In this document: piece by piece, positions 8,192 through 17,247 of the stretch
Numbering within the stretch: the first letter of the stretch is position 1
Layout: each line of letters begins with the position of its first letter
Source of the DNA: Cytophagales bacterium
Lineage (GTDB): Bacteria; Bacteroidota; Bacteroidia; Cytophagales; Flammeovirgaceae
Direction: 5' to 3'
NCBI GenBank assembly: GCA_025056215.1
Contig: JANWWC010000006.1
Span: 111,430 to 175,429 of the forward strand
Length of the DNA: 64,000 nucleotides
Position numbers and translations under genes: made by a program
The notes under the pieces: model-generated
The model's input: only the letters and a program-made list of their open reading frames with translations
Told to the model about the DNA's origin: nothing
Databases searched by the model: none

Positions 8192-9806
8192 TTGACATTA
8201 AGTCAGGCACATCTAATACTAAGCAAACCTCTCCATTTCCCATGATAGAAGCGCCACTGATGTATCGAATATGTTCCAAGGGAGCGGTGAGCGGCTTTTC
8301 CATAATTTCTTTTTGATGAAGAAGTTTATCTACAACAATGCCTATGTATTTGCCATCTAAAGAGACCACAATAACAGTAAGTTTGTCTGTTTTCCAAGAA
8401 TTTGAGTTTTGGTGGAGTTTTTCTTTGAGAGGAAGCAATAGCAAATTTTTAGATTGATATTCTCCTATGTACCATTTTCCAACTTTATGGCAAGATGACA
8501 TCGGCAGCGAAATGACAGATTCTGTAAAAGCAATAGGAATTGCATACGTAACGTTATCTAACTGAAAGAGCAATACGGTTTTGACTGCCATCGACGAAGG
8601 TACGCGCAATCGAAAGCTTGTTCCTTCGCCTATTTTCGTTCGAATGTGAATTTTTCCGCCTATACTTTCTACTGCTTTTCGTACGGCGTCCATGCCTACG
8701 CCGCGCCCAGAAATCTCTGTAATTTTTTCAGCACTTGAAAAACCGCTTTCAAAGATAATTTGTAAACTATCCTCATCAGAAAGTTTTTCAGCTTGTTCTG
8801 CGCTAATGATTCCTTTTTCTATTGCTTTTTTGCGGATTAAAGATGGATTAATGCCTTTGCCATCATCTAAGACTTCGATAATTACGCTATCCTTATCTGC
8901 GTGAGCGCTTAGTAAAATATTTCCCGTAGGATTTTTTCCCATTCGAATCCGCTCCTCTGGCATTTCGATTCCATGGCTTACTGCATTGCGCACTAAGTGT
9001 ACTAAAGAGTCGCTAATAGTTTGCAAAATTGTTCTGTCTATTTCGATTTCAGTGCCTTGTAAAGTAAGATTAACTTCTTTTTTTTCAAGAGTTGCTGCGT
9101 CTCTAACAATGCGATAAAATTTTTGGAACAAAATACCCACTTGCACAAGTCTGATATCCATAACAGAGTACTGTATTTCAGAAGAGATACGCATGAGCCT
9201 TGCAAACTCATTGCTGCGTGTCTGGTTCCCAAGGGATTGCATCAGACGGTCTCTCTCAATAATGAGTTCTCCTACTAAGTTGAGCAAGTGGTCTAATTTG
9301 CGAATGGGAATTTTGATGGTATCAGAAAGTGAAATCTCAGGTTGCAGTTCTTCAGGAGAAGAAGGTTGGGTTTCGTTAGAATTATTCAAAGGAACTTGTT
9401 CGACTAGTGTTTTTTCTGCTGAAGTATTGCACAGGTTTTGAAAAATAACCTCTAAGCGAGTTTTAATTCCTTTGTAATTAACTTTTTGACCAGAGGCAAT
9501 GCTTTCAATAAGTTCACCTATTTTATCATTTGCGCGAAAGATGTCGTTGAAAAAATCAGCATTTAAAGGAATGTTTTTAGTTTTTATAGTAGAAAAAATG
9601 TCTTCTAAGATATGACAAAGTTCCGCAATGGCTTCGAACCCCATGGCGGCAGCATTTCCTTTTAGCGTATGAATAATTCTAAAAATTGCTTGTATAATCT
9701 TGCTTTCTTGCTGATTTTTTTCGAGTTCTGCTAATAGTTTATTGAGTTCGTCATATTGTTGACGCGCTTCTTCTAAAAAAATATCTCTAAGGTCGTGCGA
9801 TTGCAT
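8172..9806 (-). CDS. cheA: Chemotaxis histidine kinase CheA, short form lacking a P2 domain
   Basis: Cytosolic sensor kinase of a chemotaxis-like pathway. Domains in order: P1/Hpt (residues 1-105) with phospho-acceptor His46 in IIHTLKGNAAAMGF; a 50-residue polar linker; P3 dimerisation helix pair (about 160-225, LLNLVGELIIERDRL); P4 ATPase (about 255-400) with N box LVRNAVSHGI, G1 box LDDGKGIN and G2 box SGRGVGMDAV; P5/CheW-like domain (about 400-540). At 544 residues it is shorter than the typical 650-700 because the CheY/CheB-docking P2 domain is missing from the linker. No cheW, cheY, cheR or cheB is adjacent. It lies 11 bases after the small acidic gene upstream, probably one transcript. 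A PAS/HAMP transducer 5 kb away is a possible input. Confidence 0.93.
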   Translation of the reverse strand: MQSHDLRDIFLEEARQQYDELNKLLAELEKNQQESKIIQAIFRIIHTLKGNAAAMGFEAIAELCHILEDIFSTIKTKNIPLNADFFNDIFRANDKIGELIESIASGQKVNYKGIKTRLEVIFQNLCNTSAEKTLVEQVPLNNSNETQPSSPEELQPEISLSDTIKIPIRKLDHLLNLVGELIIERDRLMQSLGNQTRSNEFARLMRISSEIQYSVMDIRLVQVGILFQKFYRIVRDAATLEKKEVNLTLQGTEIEIDRTILQTISDSLVHLVRNAVSHGIEMPEERIRMGKNPTGNILLSAHADKDSVIIEVLDDGKGINPSLIRKKAIEKGIISAEQAEKLSDEDSLQIIFESGFSSAEKITEISGRGVGMDAVRKAVESIGGKIHIRTKIGEGTSFRLRVPSSMAVKTVLLFQLDNVTYAIPIAFTESVISLPMSSCHKVGKWYIGEYQSKNLLLLPLKEKLHQNSNSWKTDKLTVIVVSLDGKYIGIVVDKLLHQKEIMEKPLTAPLEHIRYISGASIMGNGEVCLVLDVPDLMSIIAQAS

Positions 9807-9817
9807 ATATTTAAGAG

Positions 9818-10336
9818 TTATTCGTCGCCCGATAAAGAGAACGAATAAAATGTTTTGTCGAGTTGAAAGGTACCCTTGTTAAACTCATCGATAAATTTTT
9901 CGATACGTTCTTTGGTAACACTTTTCCAGTTTAAGCAGACGTCGAGTCCTACGCCGTAATCAGCACTTTCATCGTATTGAATAAACTCTTGCACATCAAA
10001 GTCGCTGTCAAAAGAAATTTGCTCTGCAAGTGCATCGAGTTCCTCAACGAGCTTTCCCTCTAATTTTTCGAAGTCTTCTTTTTTCAACTTAGGATTTTCA
10101 GCCATCAGAATCGCCTCTGCTACATCGTAAATGTTTAACGTGTATTCCATTTCGAGCGTATAAATAAAAGCATCGAAAATTACTTCTTGTCCGTTGTAGT
10201 TGCCTACAAAAAAAATGCGAGCCGCATTTTCGTCGTTCTCTTCTTCTTCGTTGTAAATAAAATTTTGCCCTGCCTTACGACATAGCTCTTTTATTTTTGC
10301 AATCTCTTCTGCATCATATCCTTTGTTCATGCGCAT
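9818..10336 (-). CDS. Small acidic protein of unknown function, co-transcribed with cheA
   Basis: I do not recognise this 172-residue protein. It is strongly acidic (clusters such as NEEEENDENAARIF and EELDALAEQISFDSDFD), has no signal peptide or membrane helix, and ends in FSLSGDE. The mix of beta-like (ARIFFVGNYNGQEVIFDAFIYTLEMEYTLNIYDV) and helical segments suggests a small globular cytosolic protein. Two ATGs (10336 and 10330) are possible. A TAAATTTG -7 element just upstream supports either. The spacing of 11 bases to cheA indicates an operon, so a role linked to that kinase is a guess worth testing, no more. Confidence 0.75.
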   Translation of the reverse strand: MRMNKGYDAEEIAKIKELCRKAGQNFIYNEEEENDENAARIFFVGNYNGQEVIFDAFIYTLEMEYTLNIYDVAEAILMAENPKLKKEDFEKLEGKLVEELDALAEQISFDSDFDVQEFIQYDESADYGVGLDVCLNWKSVTKERIEKFIDEFNKGTFQLDKTFYSFSLSGDE

Positions 10337-10356
10337 TAGAACTTTATATTGCTACA

Positions 10357-10364
10357 CAAATTTA
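10357..10364 (-). promoter_or_regulatory. -7 element of the acidic protein-cheA operon
   Basis: On the minus strand TAAATTTG matches TAnnTTTG, placing the transcript start about 14-20 bases before the start codons at 10336/10330. No TTG is found at normal spacing, so only half the promoter is supported. Confidence 0.45.
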
Positions 10365-10422
10365 GGAGTTTTCACCGAGCCGCGAATACTTATTTTCAAA
10401 ATTTCCATAGTATGAATTAATT

Positions 10423-11697
10423 TTAATCTATTTTATCAAATCGGCAATAAGGCTGTAAAACTTTCGGAATTAAAATGCCATGAGGAGTTTGGTTATTTTC
10501 TAAAAGCGCCGATAAAACGCGTGGAATTGCTAAAGCACTTCCATTAAGAGTGTGTGCGAGTTGTATTTTTCCTTCTTTTGTGCGGTATCGGAGTTTCAGC
10601 CGATTGGCTTGAAAAGACTCAAAGTTGCTCACCGAGCTGACTTCTAACCATTTTTTTTGCCCTGCTGAAAAAACTTCGAAATCATAACAGAGTGCTGCAT
10701 TGAAGCTAATATCTCCCCCGCAGAGTTTTATGCGTCGATAAGGAAGTTCTAATTTTTCCAAAAGAGATTGAACATGGGCGCACATTTCTTCAAGTACATC
10801 GTAAGAGTTTTCAGGGCGCTCGATGCGTACAATTTCTACTTTATCAAATTGATGAAGTCGATTTAAACCCCTTACATGTGCTCCCCAAGAGCCGGCTTCT
10901 GCTCTAAAGCAAGGCGTATAGCCAGCGAGTTTGATAGGAAAATCTTTTTCTTCTAATATTATATCGCGATACATGTTGGTAAGAGGAACTTCTGCCGTAG
11001 GAATCAAGTATAAATCTGTTTGATGAATTTTGTACATTTGTCCTTCCTTATCGGGAAGTTGTCCTGTGCCATAGCCAGAAGTTTCATTCACGATATGAGG
11101 CGCTTGGATTTCTGTATAACCTGCTTTTTCGGCTTCTTCTAAAAAGAAGTTAATCAGAGCACGTACAAGTTTTGCCCCTTTGCCTTTGTAGAATGGGAAG
11201 CCAGCTCCTGTTACTTTATTGCCGAGTTCGAAGTCGAGAATGTTATATTGGTGAGCTAAATCCCAATGAGCTAAAGCGTTTTCAGGAAGTGAAGGAATTG
11301 TTCCGCCTTCTTGAACAATTACGTTATCTTCTGCCGATTGACCTTCTGGTACGCTTTCATGAGGCAAGTTAGGAATTGTATAAAGCAACTGAGTAAGTTC
11401 TTGTTCAAGATTTTCTGTTTGTTCAGTAAGTTCTTTTACTTTTTCTTTTAAAGAAGAAGATCGCATTTTAGCTTTTTCAGCTTCCTCTACGTTGCCTGAC
11501 TTCATGAGATTACCGATTTCTTTTGAGAGGGCGTTCATTTGATTTTGAGTTTCGTCGCGCTCTGCTTGCAATGAACGGCGTTGGCGATCTAAGAGAAGCA
11601 CTTGTTCTACAATTTCTTCTGGGTTTTTTACATGTTTTTTGTGTAAGCCTCTGATAACCTTGTCTTTATTTTCCCTGAAAATAGAAAGAGTCAGCAT
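10423..11697 (-). CDS. serS: Serine--tRNA ligase
   Basis: Charges tRNA-Ser with serine. The 424-residue protein has the N-terminal antiparallel coiled coil (about residues 25-110, rich in E, K and Q) that grips the long variable arm of tRNA-Ser, followed by a class II catalytic core: TSGYGTGQLP, LIPTAEVPLTNMY, motif 2 CFRAEAGSWGAHVRGLNRLHQFDKVE, and motif 3 NGSALAIPRVLSALLENNQ. The motif 2 loop differs somewhat from the usual Y-G-K-D form (here W-G-A-H), a modest variation. ATG start fits the family. Usual neighbours are not conserved for this gene; a divergent gap of 210 bases separates it from dxr. Confidence 0.96.
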   Translation of the reverse strand: MLTLSIFRENKDKVIRGLHKKHVKNPEEIVEQVLLLDRQRRSLQAERDETQNQMNALSKEIGNLMKSGNVEEAEKAKMRSSSLKEKVKELTEQTENLEQELTQLLYTIPNLPHESVPEGQSAEDNVIVQEGGTIPSLPENALAHWDLAHQYNILDFELGNKVTGAGFPFYKGKGAKLVRALINFFLEEAEKAGYTEIQAPHIVNETSGYGTGQLPDKEGQMYKIHQTDLYLIPTAEVPLTNMYRDIILEEKDFPIKLAGYTPCFRAEAGSWGAHVRGLNRLHQFDKVEIVRIERPENSYDVLEEMCAHVQSLLEKLELPYRRIKLCGGDISFNAALCYDFEVFSAGQKKWLEVSSVSNFESFQANRLKLRYRTKEGKIQLAHTLNGSALAIPRVLSALLENNQTPHGILIPKVLQPYCRFDKID

Positions 11698-11790
11698 AGT
11701 TTTTAGGGTTGTGGGCCATAAAATTGAAAAGAATCGAGCATTCTACCAAGAAAATTGAAAGCTCTTCTTTAAATGAGTTCTAAAAGAATA

Positions 11791-11816
11791 TTATTTTTGT
11801 TACTTATTTTTGTTAC
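11791..11816 (+). repeat. Perfect 13-bp tandem duplication carrying two -7-like boxes
   Basis: TTATTTTTGTTAC occurs at 11791-11803 and again at 11804-11816. Each copy contains TATTTTTG, a match to TAnnTTTG on the plus strand, about 100 bases before dxr. The rest of the 210-base serS-dxr gap is AT-rich with no further structure seen. An AGGAG just before the dxr ATG is one of few Shine-Dalgarno-like sites in the window. Confidence 0.55.
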
Positions 11817-11907
11817 TTTTTATATAGCATGAGTTCTTATTAAATAAAAAGGTTCTTTTTCACAAACTTTTCTCGATTTGGGAAGTTGTATTGAAAAGTA
11901 GGAGAAT

Positions 11908-13080
11908 ATGCAAAAAAGGGTTGGCATTTTAGGCTCTACGGGTTCGATAGGGAAACAGGCTTTAGAAGTTATTCAATCAAATCCAGATAAGTTTCGAATT
12001 ACTATTTTAACAGCGCAAAACAATGCTTCTTTGCTTGTAGAACAAGCGCTTGCTTTTTCTCCTGATTATGTAGTGATTGCCAACGAAAAATATTACTATC
12101 AAGTAAAATCTGCTTTGCAATACACTTCTACCAAAGTATTAGCTGGCAAAGAAGCCGTTTCGGAAGTGGTAAAAGAAACAGATGCAGATATTATTCTTAC
12201 TGCATTAGTAGGTTATGCAGGTTTGCAACCTACTATTTCTGCTATTAATAGTGGTAAACAGATTGCTTTAGCAAACAAAGAAACACTTGTAGTAGCAGGA
12301 GAACTTATCACACATTTGGCTCAAAAGCATCAAGCGACGATATATCCTGTCGATTCTGAACATTCTGCTATCTTTCAGTGTTTAGTAGGAGAAAACTATC
12401 GTTCTATCGAAAAAATCATTTTGACAGCATCAGGCGGGCCTTTTAGAGGGAAAAAAACGCATGAGTTGATGCATGTGACCAAACAACAAGCTCTCAAACA
12501 TCCAAATTGGCAAATGGGAGCTAAGATTACGATTGATTCTGCTACTCTCATGAACAAAGGTCTCGAAGTGATTGAAGCTAAATGGCTTTTTGGAGTAGAA
12601 GCTCACCAGATTGAAGTGGTTGTGCATCCGCAGTCGATTATTCATTCGATTGTCCAATTTGAAGATGGAAGTATGAAAGCTCAAATGGGACTTCCCGATA
12701 TGAAATTGCCTATTCAATATGCGTTGAGCTATCCTCATCGTTTAGCATCTTCTTTTCCAAGATTTGATTTTACCAACTATCCTTCTCTTACGTTTGAAAA
12801 GCCTGATACAGAAACTTTTCGCAATCTCGATTTAGCTTTTTATGCTTTGCAAAAAGGAGGCAACTTTCCTTGTATTCTCAATGCTGCTAATGAAGTAGCA
12901 GTAGCGCGTTTCTTAAAAGACGAAATTACATTTTTACAAATTGCGGAACTTAATGAAATTTGTATGGAAAGGATGGAATACATTTCTAATCCTACTTACG
13001 ACGATTATGTTATGACACATCACAGAACCTCTGCATTTGCTCAAGAATTTAAGTTCAAAAAAACGTTTGGATACGCTTAG
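11908..13080 (+). CDS. dxr: 1-deoxy-D-xylulose 5-phosphate reductoisomerase
   Basis: Second step of the non-mevalonate isoprenoid route: DXP to MEP with NADPH. NADPH-binding GSTGSIGKQALEVI at the N-terminus, ALANKETLVVAGEL, substrate/metal site PVDSEHSAIFQCL, flexible loop TASGGPFRG, and NWQMGAKITIDSATLMNKGLEVIEA with the acidic metal ligand, are all present. Length 390 is normal. In many Bacteroidota dxr is followed by rseP; here the next gene is convergent, so dxr is monocistronic. The start has an AGGAG 4 bases upstream, unusual in this window. Its stop overlaps the convergent 13077 gene by 4 bases. Confidence 0.97.
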   Translation: MQKRVGILGSTGSIGKQALEVIQSNPDKFRITILTAQNNASLLVEQALAFSPDYVVIANEKYYYQVKSALQYTSTKVLAGKEAVSEVVKETDADIILTALVGYAGLQPTISAINSGKQIALANKETLVVAGELITHLAQKHQATIYPVDSEHSAIFQCLVGENYRSIEKIILTASGGPFRGKKTHELMHVTKQQALKHPNWQMGAKITIDSATLMNKGLEVIEAKWLFGVEAHQIEVVVHPQSIIHSIVQFEDGSMKAQMGLPDMKLPIQYALSYPHRLASSFPRFDFTNYPSLTFEKPDTETFRNLDLAFYALQKGGNFPCILNAANEVAVARFLKDEITFLQIAELNEICMERMEYISNPTYDDYVMTHHRTSAFAQEFKFKKTFGYA

Positions 13081-13595
13081 GATAGAAAGGAAAGCTTCAA
13101 AAAGTTTTTGACTATCCAACGTAAAAAAAGCTTCTTAAAGAATTGACGAAATAAAATCGTACCTCCTACGATTGTTAAGCTAACCAAAAAGCTGTTCTGT
13201 GAAAATTCTGCAAAAGTTTGAAAAGCGGAAGTAGCATTTGAAGCTACTAACACAAAATCGACTAACTTGCTTGATGATTGATAAGGCGATTCTAAAACAG
13301 CGAATATAGTTTCTATTTTTTGCAGGTGAATGTTTCGGTGTTTTTCGAAGACAGTTAAAAACTCTTGATTTGTGTGCAGTTCTCCAAAATAAGGAAGGTA
13401 AAACAATATATCTGCATCAATTTGAATGATAGTGCGTAGATGAAATTGGTATTGTTGGTATTCAAAAGGCGTATAAACTTCGATTCCTCCTTTTTTCAAA
13501 AGGTTTCGAATCAATATCAGAGCGCGAAAGGGAAAGACAATAGTGCGATAGGTATCAGTATAGAACGTTTGAATGTATTTTCCGATGATTGTCAT
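13077..13595 (-). CDS. Protein of unknown function with C-terminal membrane helix
   Basis: I do not recognise this 172-residue protein. The first 110 residues look soluble and mixed in structure; residues about 130-150 (SFLVSLTIVGGTILF) form one likely membrane helix followed by a basic, aromatic tail (FFKKLFLRWIVKNFLKL). There is no signal peptide, so it may be a tail-anchored or peripheral inner-membrane protein. A TATTTTTG on the minus strand at 13624-13617 could serve as its -7 element, overlapping the T-tract of the ferritin terminator. Nothing in the context gives a function. Confidence 0.65.
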   Translation of the reverse strand: MTIIGKYIQTFYTDTYRTIVFPFRALILIRNLLKKGGIEVYTPFEYQQYQFHLRTIIQIDADILFYLPYFGELHTNQEFLTVFEKHRNIHLQKIETIFAVLESPYQSSSKLVDFVLVASNATSAFQTFAEFSQNSFLVSLTIVGGTILFRQFFKKLFLRWIVKNFLKLSFLS

Positions 13596-13614
13596 GATAA
13601 TTTTTTTTCATGAC

Positions 13615-13670
13615 ATCAAAAATAAGAAAGTGCAGAAGTTTGACTATAAAAACTAATCAAAAATCTGCAC
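13615..13670 (-). terminator. Rho-independent terminator of the ferritin gene
   Basis: On the minus strand GTGCAGA (13670-13664) pairs with TCTGCAC (13636-13630), with an inner TTGA/TCAA pairing inside the long loop, followed by a run of TTTCTTATTTTT. It lies just after the ferritin stop codon. Confidence 0.65.
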
Positions 13671-13678
13671 GAAATTGT

Positions 13679-14206
13679 TTATTCTTTTGCTAATTTTCCT
13701 ATTTGGTGGTCAATTTTAAATAGTCCGTCGTTTTCTGTTCCAATGAGGTCGTGGATTTCAAGAGCACGGCGGGCTTGTTGTTCTTCCTCCATTTGTTCTT
13801 CTAAAAACCAGTCGCAAAATTTCACGGTTTGATAATCTTTCGCTTTGATACAAGTATCTACAATTCTGTTGAAAGATTCTGTGATTTTGATTTCCTGTTC
13901 CAAAGCAGTTTCCAATACTTCTTTTAAAGAAGAATATTCGTGTTTTACTTCTGCTACAGCAGGAGAAATTGCTATGCCTCCCATGTCACAAATGTAATCA
14001 AAGATGCGGAGCATATGTTCGCGCTCTTCACCAGATTGTTTTTTAAAGTATGAAGCGCATTCTATCAGTCCTTGTTGATGGCACCACGCTGACATTGCTA
14101 AATACATAGCAGATGATTCAGCTTCCATTACCATTTGTTTATTAAGTATATCCTGAATAATATCTTGCAGCGATGTTTTTAGTCTTGTCAAGCTTTTCAT
14201 AACCAT
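13679..14206 (-). CDS. ftnA: Bacterial ferritin (non-haem iron storage)
   Basis: Four-helix ferritin that oxidises and stores iron. The ferroxidase pattern is visible: EAESSAMYLAMSAWC (first helix glutamate), SGEEREHMLRIFDY (E, E and H ligands), LEQEIKITESF, and FLEEQMEEEQQ in the last long helix. Length of 175 residues is typical. Start is ATG 14206 or the second methionine at 14200 (MKSLTRLK); both lie just after a full consensus promoter. Monocistronic: its own promoter and terminator flank it. Iron-responsive control is common for such genes, but I saw no Fur box. Confidence 0.93.
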   Translation of the reverse strand: MVMKSLTRLKTSLQDIIQDILNKQMVMEAESSAMYLAMSAWCHQQGLIECASYFKKQSGEEREHMLRIFDYICDMGGIAISPAVAEVKHEYSSLKEVLETALEQEIKITESFNRIVDTCIKAKDYQTVKFCDWFLEEQMEEEQQARRALEIHDLIGTENDGLFKIDHQIGKLAKE

Positions 14207-14221
14207 GAAAGTTTATTACAA

Positions 14222-14251
14222 CAAAGTTAGGATTTTTTTTAAAGTTGTCAA
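14222..14251 (-). promoter_or_regulatory. Consensus promoter of the ferritin gene
   Basis: Minus strand: TTG at 14251-14249, 19 bases, TAACTTTG at 14229-14222. Exact match to the Bacteroidota consensus, with transcription predicted near 14215 and a very short leader. Confidence 0.75.
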
Positions 14252-14285
14252 GCAAAAAAAGTAATTTAGAGTAGGTCTAAATTAC
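14252..14285 (-). terminator. Terminator of the PAS/HAMP transducer gene
   Basis: Perfect 10-bp inverted repeat, GTAATTTAGA (14261-14270) and TCTAAATTAC (14276-14285), 5-base loop, followed on the minus strand by seven Ts. It ends the transducer transcript immediately before the ferritin -33 box. Confidence 0.85.
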
Positions 14286-14321
14286 TGATTTTTAATTGTT
14301 TATAATCAATCTAAATAAATA

Positions 14322-17090
14322 TTAGCTCAGTTTAAATTGTTCTACACCTCTACTAAGTTCTTCTGCAATAGAAGTAAGTTTTTTCCCTGTTTTGCCAATT
14401 TCCGACATGGACTTGGTAAGTTCTTGAGCAGAAGAAGCGAGTTCTTGTGTGCCTGCAGCCGTCTCTTCTGCCACTACTACAATCTTTTCAATGTTTTTAA
14501 CGACGTTGTTAATAGATTCTTTTTGAGATTGTGTGGCAGCTAAAATGTCTTCTGATAAATGTAAGGTTTCTTGGCTTGATTTAAAAATCTCTTGAAATAC
14601 TTCTTGTGAAGTCTGAGTAGCTTTAGAGCCAGAAATTACACTTTGTTTCATGCTTTCGATAGCGCGAGCGGCGAGTGCTGTATCTTTTTGAACGTCTTTA
14701 ATAACTCGGTCTATTTCTATAGCCGATTTGCGACTATCTTCTGCTAATTTACGAATTTCTTCAGCTACTACAGCAAAACCTCTACCAGCATCGCCTGCGC
14801 GAGCTGCCTCTATTGCGGCATTAAGTGCCAATAGATTAGTTTGGGAAGCAATATCTGTGATTACATTAAGAGTACGAGAGATTTCTTCCGAGCGATGAGT
14901 AAGCACTTCAATCGAATTAGCAGTACTATTTGCATTCGCTGTAATTTCGTTCATGCTTTCTACTACTCTCTGCACGACAGTCAATCCGTTTTTGCAACTT
15001 TCTTGTCCTATTTTTGCTGATTGATTGATAATTTCTGCTTTTTTGCCCATTTCATTAGCTGAGCGCAGAATGTTTTCTACCAGCCTGCTCGATTCGTCTG
15101 TGCGAGCAGCTTGGTCTTGAGCACCCGAAGCAATTTGGCGAATGGCTGTCGAAACCTCTGCAGTGCTGTTGATCATGCTTTCTGAGCGTTCGAACATCTC
15201 AATAGAAGATTGTAACACTACTTTAGCAGAAAGTTTGATATTTTGAAGAAGTTGATTGAGGTTTTTGTTGGCGATGTTGAGAGCATTTGCCATATCTAAA
15301 ATGTCACCATTAGCTTTGCTAGTGAAGCGATGTGTCAGATCGCCCATCGACATAGCGGTGATAATTTTATTGATTTCTAAAATAGGTTCGCTAATAGATG
15401 CTAAAAGTAAGTTTAATGAATCAATCAATTCTTTCCATGCTCCGCCAACTTTTTCCATCTTTAAGCGTTCGCTTAAAATGCCTTCTCTTCCTGCTAAATT
15501 AACTACTCGGTTAATTTCTGATATAATGTTTTTGAGAGTGTCGCGCAGGGCAAGGTTGTTATTGACCATATTTTGTAAGTCCTTGCGAATGGCAATTCCT
15601 TTTAAGTCAAAATCTGCATCAAAATTTCCTTGCTTGAGGTCTTCTAAGAAAGCAGAAATCTGACGAAGTGTAATAGTAAAGTCAGTAATATCGGTCGCAA
15701 GTTTGATTACTTTACTAACTTTCCCCTTTTCATCTTTTACAGGAGTGTAGGTAGCACTCAGCCATACTTCTTTCCCATTTTTGTTTTTCCTTCTAACTTC
15801 TCCGAGTTTAGGAATACCTGCTGATAAATCGCGCCAAAACTGAAGGTATTCTGGCGAACGACGATCTTCCTCGAACAAAAATATACTATGGTGAAGCCCT
15901 CTGACCTCTGTTTCTTGGTAGCCCATCAGCTCTAGAAAAATATTGTTAGATAGTAGCACATATCCCTCTAGCGTAAATTCAACAAAGGCAAAGGTAGAGT
16001 TGATAGCTGCTAATTGACCTGAGATTTCTATTTCGCGCTTTCTAAGGTTTTCTTGTGTAACAGCCATTTCTTCCATATTTTGGCGGAGTTCTTCTTCATT
16101 AGCGCGAATTTGTTCGAGTTGTAATTGTATTTGTTTTTCGTTTTCTTTTTGTTGAGTGATATCAAATCGGACTCCAATGTACTTGATAGGCTTTCCATTT
16201 TCATCTAAGACGGGTGCGATAGTAGCATCGACCCAATAAGTAGAGCCGTCTTTGGCGCGGTTAGGGTATTGACCTTTGAATACTTTTCCTGCTTTGATAG
16301 TGTCCCAAAGTTCTTTAAAAAGTGATTTAGGATTGTCTGGATGTCTTAGGATGTTGTGTGGTTTTCCTAAGCACTCTTCTGGTGTATACTTGGAAACTTC
16401 TGTGAACTTTTTATTGACATAAGTGATATTTCCGTAGAGGTCTGACTCTGTTAAGAGTGCAGAGACATCCAGAACGTTTAATCGCGCTTCAAATTCTCTT
16501 TTAAGAGCATCGCTTTCGGCTTTTTTACGGGCAAGGTCTTCTTGAGTAGCCGCCATTTCTTCCATATTTTGGCGGAGCTCTTCTTCAATGCTTTTGAGCT
16601 CTTGCAGTTGCTTTTGCGCTTGAAGCTCTAGCTCTTTTTGTTTTGTAATGTCAAAGCGAATGCCAATATATTTTATTGGTTTTCCTGTTTCATCTAATAC
16701 AGGAACAATAGTAGCCTCCACCCAGTACGTAGAGCCGTCTTTGGCGCGGTTAGGAAAAGTTCCTTGAAAAATGCGCCCTGCTCTAATGGTACTCCACATT
16801 TCTTCAAACAATGACTTAGGATTAGAAGGATGCCTTACAATATTGTGCGGTTTCCCAATCAATTCTTCTCGGCTGTATTTAGAAATGGTGCAAAATTTGT
16901 CGTTAGCATAGGTAATTGTTCCATAAATATCTGTTTCACTTACAATTGCAGCAGCGTCAAGTGCTTTTATTCGTGCAGAAAGTTCTTGAGCGTTTTTAAT
17001 ATCTTGTAAATTTTCTGCTTGATTTTCACTAGAAATGACGTTATTACGTGGAATGAGAGTGTCTTTTCTTAAGTTATCTCCGAGTGCCAT
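14322..17090 (-). CDS. Soluble PAS-PAS-PAS-HAMP methyl-accepting chemotaxis-like transducer, Aer-like
   Basis: Cytosolic receptor for a CheA pathway; no membrane helix is seen in its 922 residues. Two near-identical PAS modules (about 40-155 and 202-315) carry the Aer-type signature [19 protein letters not shown] and [11 protein letters not shown], which in E. coli Aer binds FAD. Each is followed by a linker with [13 protein letters not shown] third, divergent PAS (about 358-472) and a chain of HAMP-like units (about 475-615) lead into the signalling coiled coil, whose tip [37 protein letters not shown] region (about 750-786) docks CheA/CheW. Redox or oxygen sensing is inferred from the PAS signature. 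Own terminator; divergent from a DUF1573 lipoprotein gene. CheA at 8.2 kb is the only kinase of this pathway in view. Confidence 0.92.
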   Translation of the reverse strand: MALGDNLRKDTLIPRNNVISSENQAENLQDIKNAQELSARIKALDAAAIVSETDIYGTITYANDKFCTISKYSREELIGKPHNIVRHPSNPKSLFEEMWSTIRAGRIFQGTFPNRAKDGSTYWVEATIVPVLDETGKPIKYIGIRFDITKQKELELQAQKQLQELKSIEEELRQNMEEMAATQEDLARKKAESDALKREFEARLNVLDVSALLTESDLYGNITYVNKKFTEVSKYTPEECLGKPHNILRHPDNPKSLFKELWDTIKAGKVFKGQYPNRAKDGSTYWVDATIAPVLDENGKPIKYIGVRFDITQQKENEKQIQLQLEQIRANEEELRQNMEEMAVTQENLRKREIEISGQLAAINSTFAFVEFTLEGYVLLSNNIFLELMGYQETEVRGLHHSIFLFEEDRRSPEYLQFWRDLSAGIPKLGEVRRKNKNGKEVWLSATYTPVKDEKGKVSKVIKLATDITDFTITLRQISAFLEDLKQGNFDADFDLKGIAIRKDLQNMVNNNLALRDTLKNIISEINRVVNLAGREGILSERLKMEKVGGAWKELIDSLNLLLASISEPILEINKIITAMSMGDLTHRFTSKANGDILDMANALNIANKNLNQLLQNIKLSAKVVLQSSIEMFERSESMINSTAEVSTAIRQIASGAQDQAARTDESSRLVENILRSANEMGKKAEIINQSAKIGQESCKNGLTVVQRVVESMNEITANANSTANSIEVLTHRSEEISRTLNVITDIASQTNLLALNAAIEAARAGDAGRGFAVVAEEIRKLAEDSRKSAIEIDRVIKDVQKDTALAARAIESMKQSVISGSKATQTSQEVFQEIFKSSQETLHLSEDILAATQSQKESINNVVKNIEKIVVVAEETAAGTQELASSAQELTKSMSEIGKTGKKLTSIAEELSRGVEQFKLS
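16056..16964 (-). repeat. Internal tandem duplication of a PAS-plus-linker module
   Basis: Residues about 43-183 and 205-345 of the transducer repeat the same PAS domain and linker with an offset of 162 residues (486 bases). The blocks lie at 16542-16964 and 16056-16478. Shared strings include [19 protein letters not shown] and [13 protein letters not shown] recent in-frame duplication is the simplest reading. Confidence 0.85.
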
Positions 17091-17178
17091 TTTTTGTTTG
17101 AGTTTTGTTTTTAGAAAGATAAAAAAAAACTAGCTTGTTTTCTACATTAAACGCAAAAAAATTTTTTGACAATGTAAA

Positions 17179-17213
17179 TTGACAAAAAAACTTACTTGAA
17201 ATATTTAACTTTG
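17179..17213 (+). promoter_or_regulatory. Promoter of the DUF1573 lipoprotein gene
   Basis: TAACTTTG at 17206-17213 is an exact -7 element. The best TTG upstream (17179-17181) is 24 bases away, longer than usual. Transcription near 17220 would leave a leader of about 28 bases to ATG 17248. Confidence 0.55.
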
Positions 17214-17247
17214 TTATGTACTTTTAAAGCCTAAATTGTTTGTTATT

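Noticed and set aside
15256..15663. 135-codon plus-strand frame inside the transducer gene
   Set aside because: Wholly antisense to a clearly coding, conserved gene with basic low-complexity translation.
16056..16964. Possible assembly duplication in the transducer gene
   Set aside because: The two PAS copies differ at many codons, so they are a true diverged duplication.
8172..17090. A compact chemotaxis gene cluster
   Set aside because: cheA and the transducer are in separate transcripts with serS, dxr and ferritin between, and no other che gene is present.
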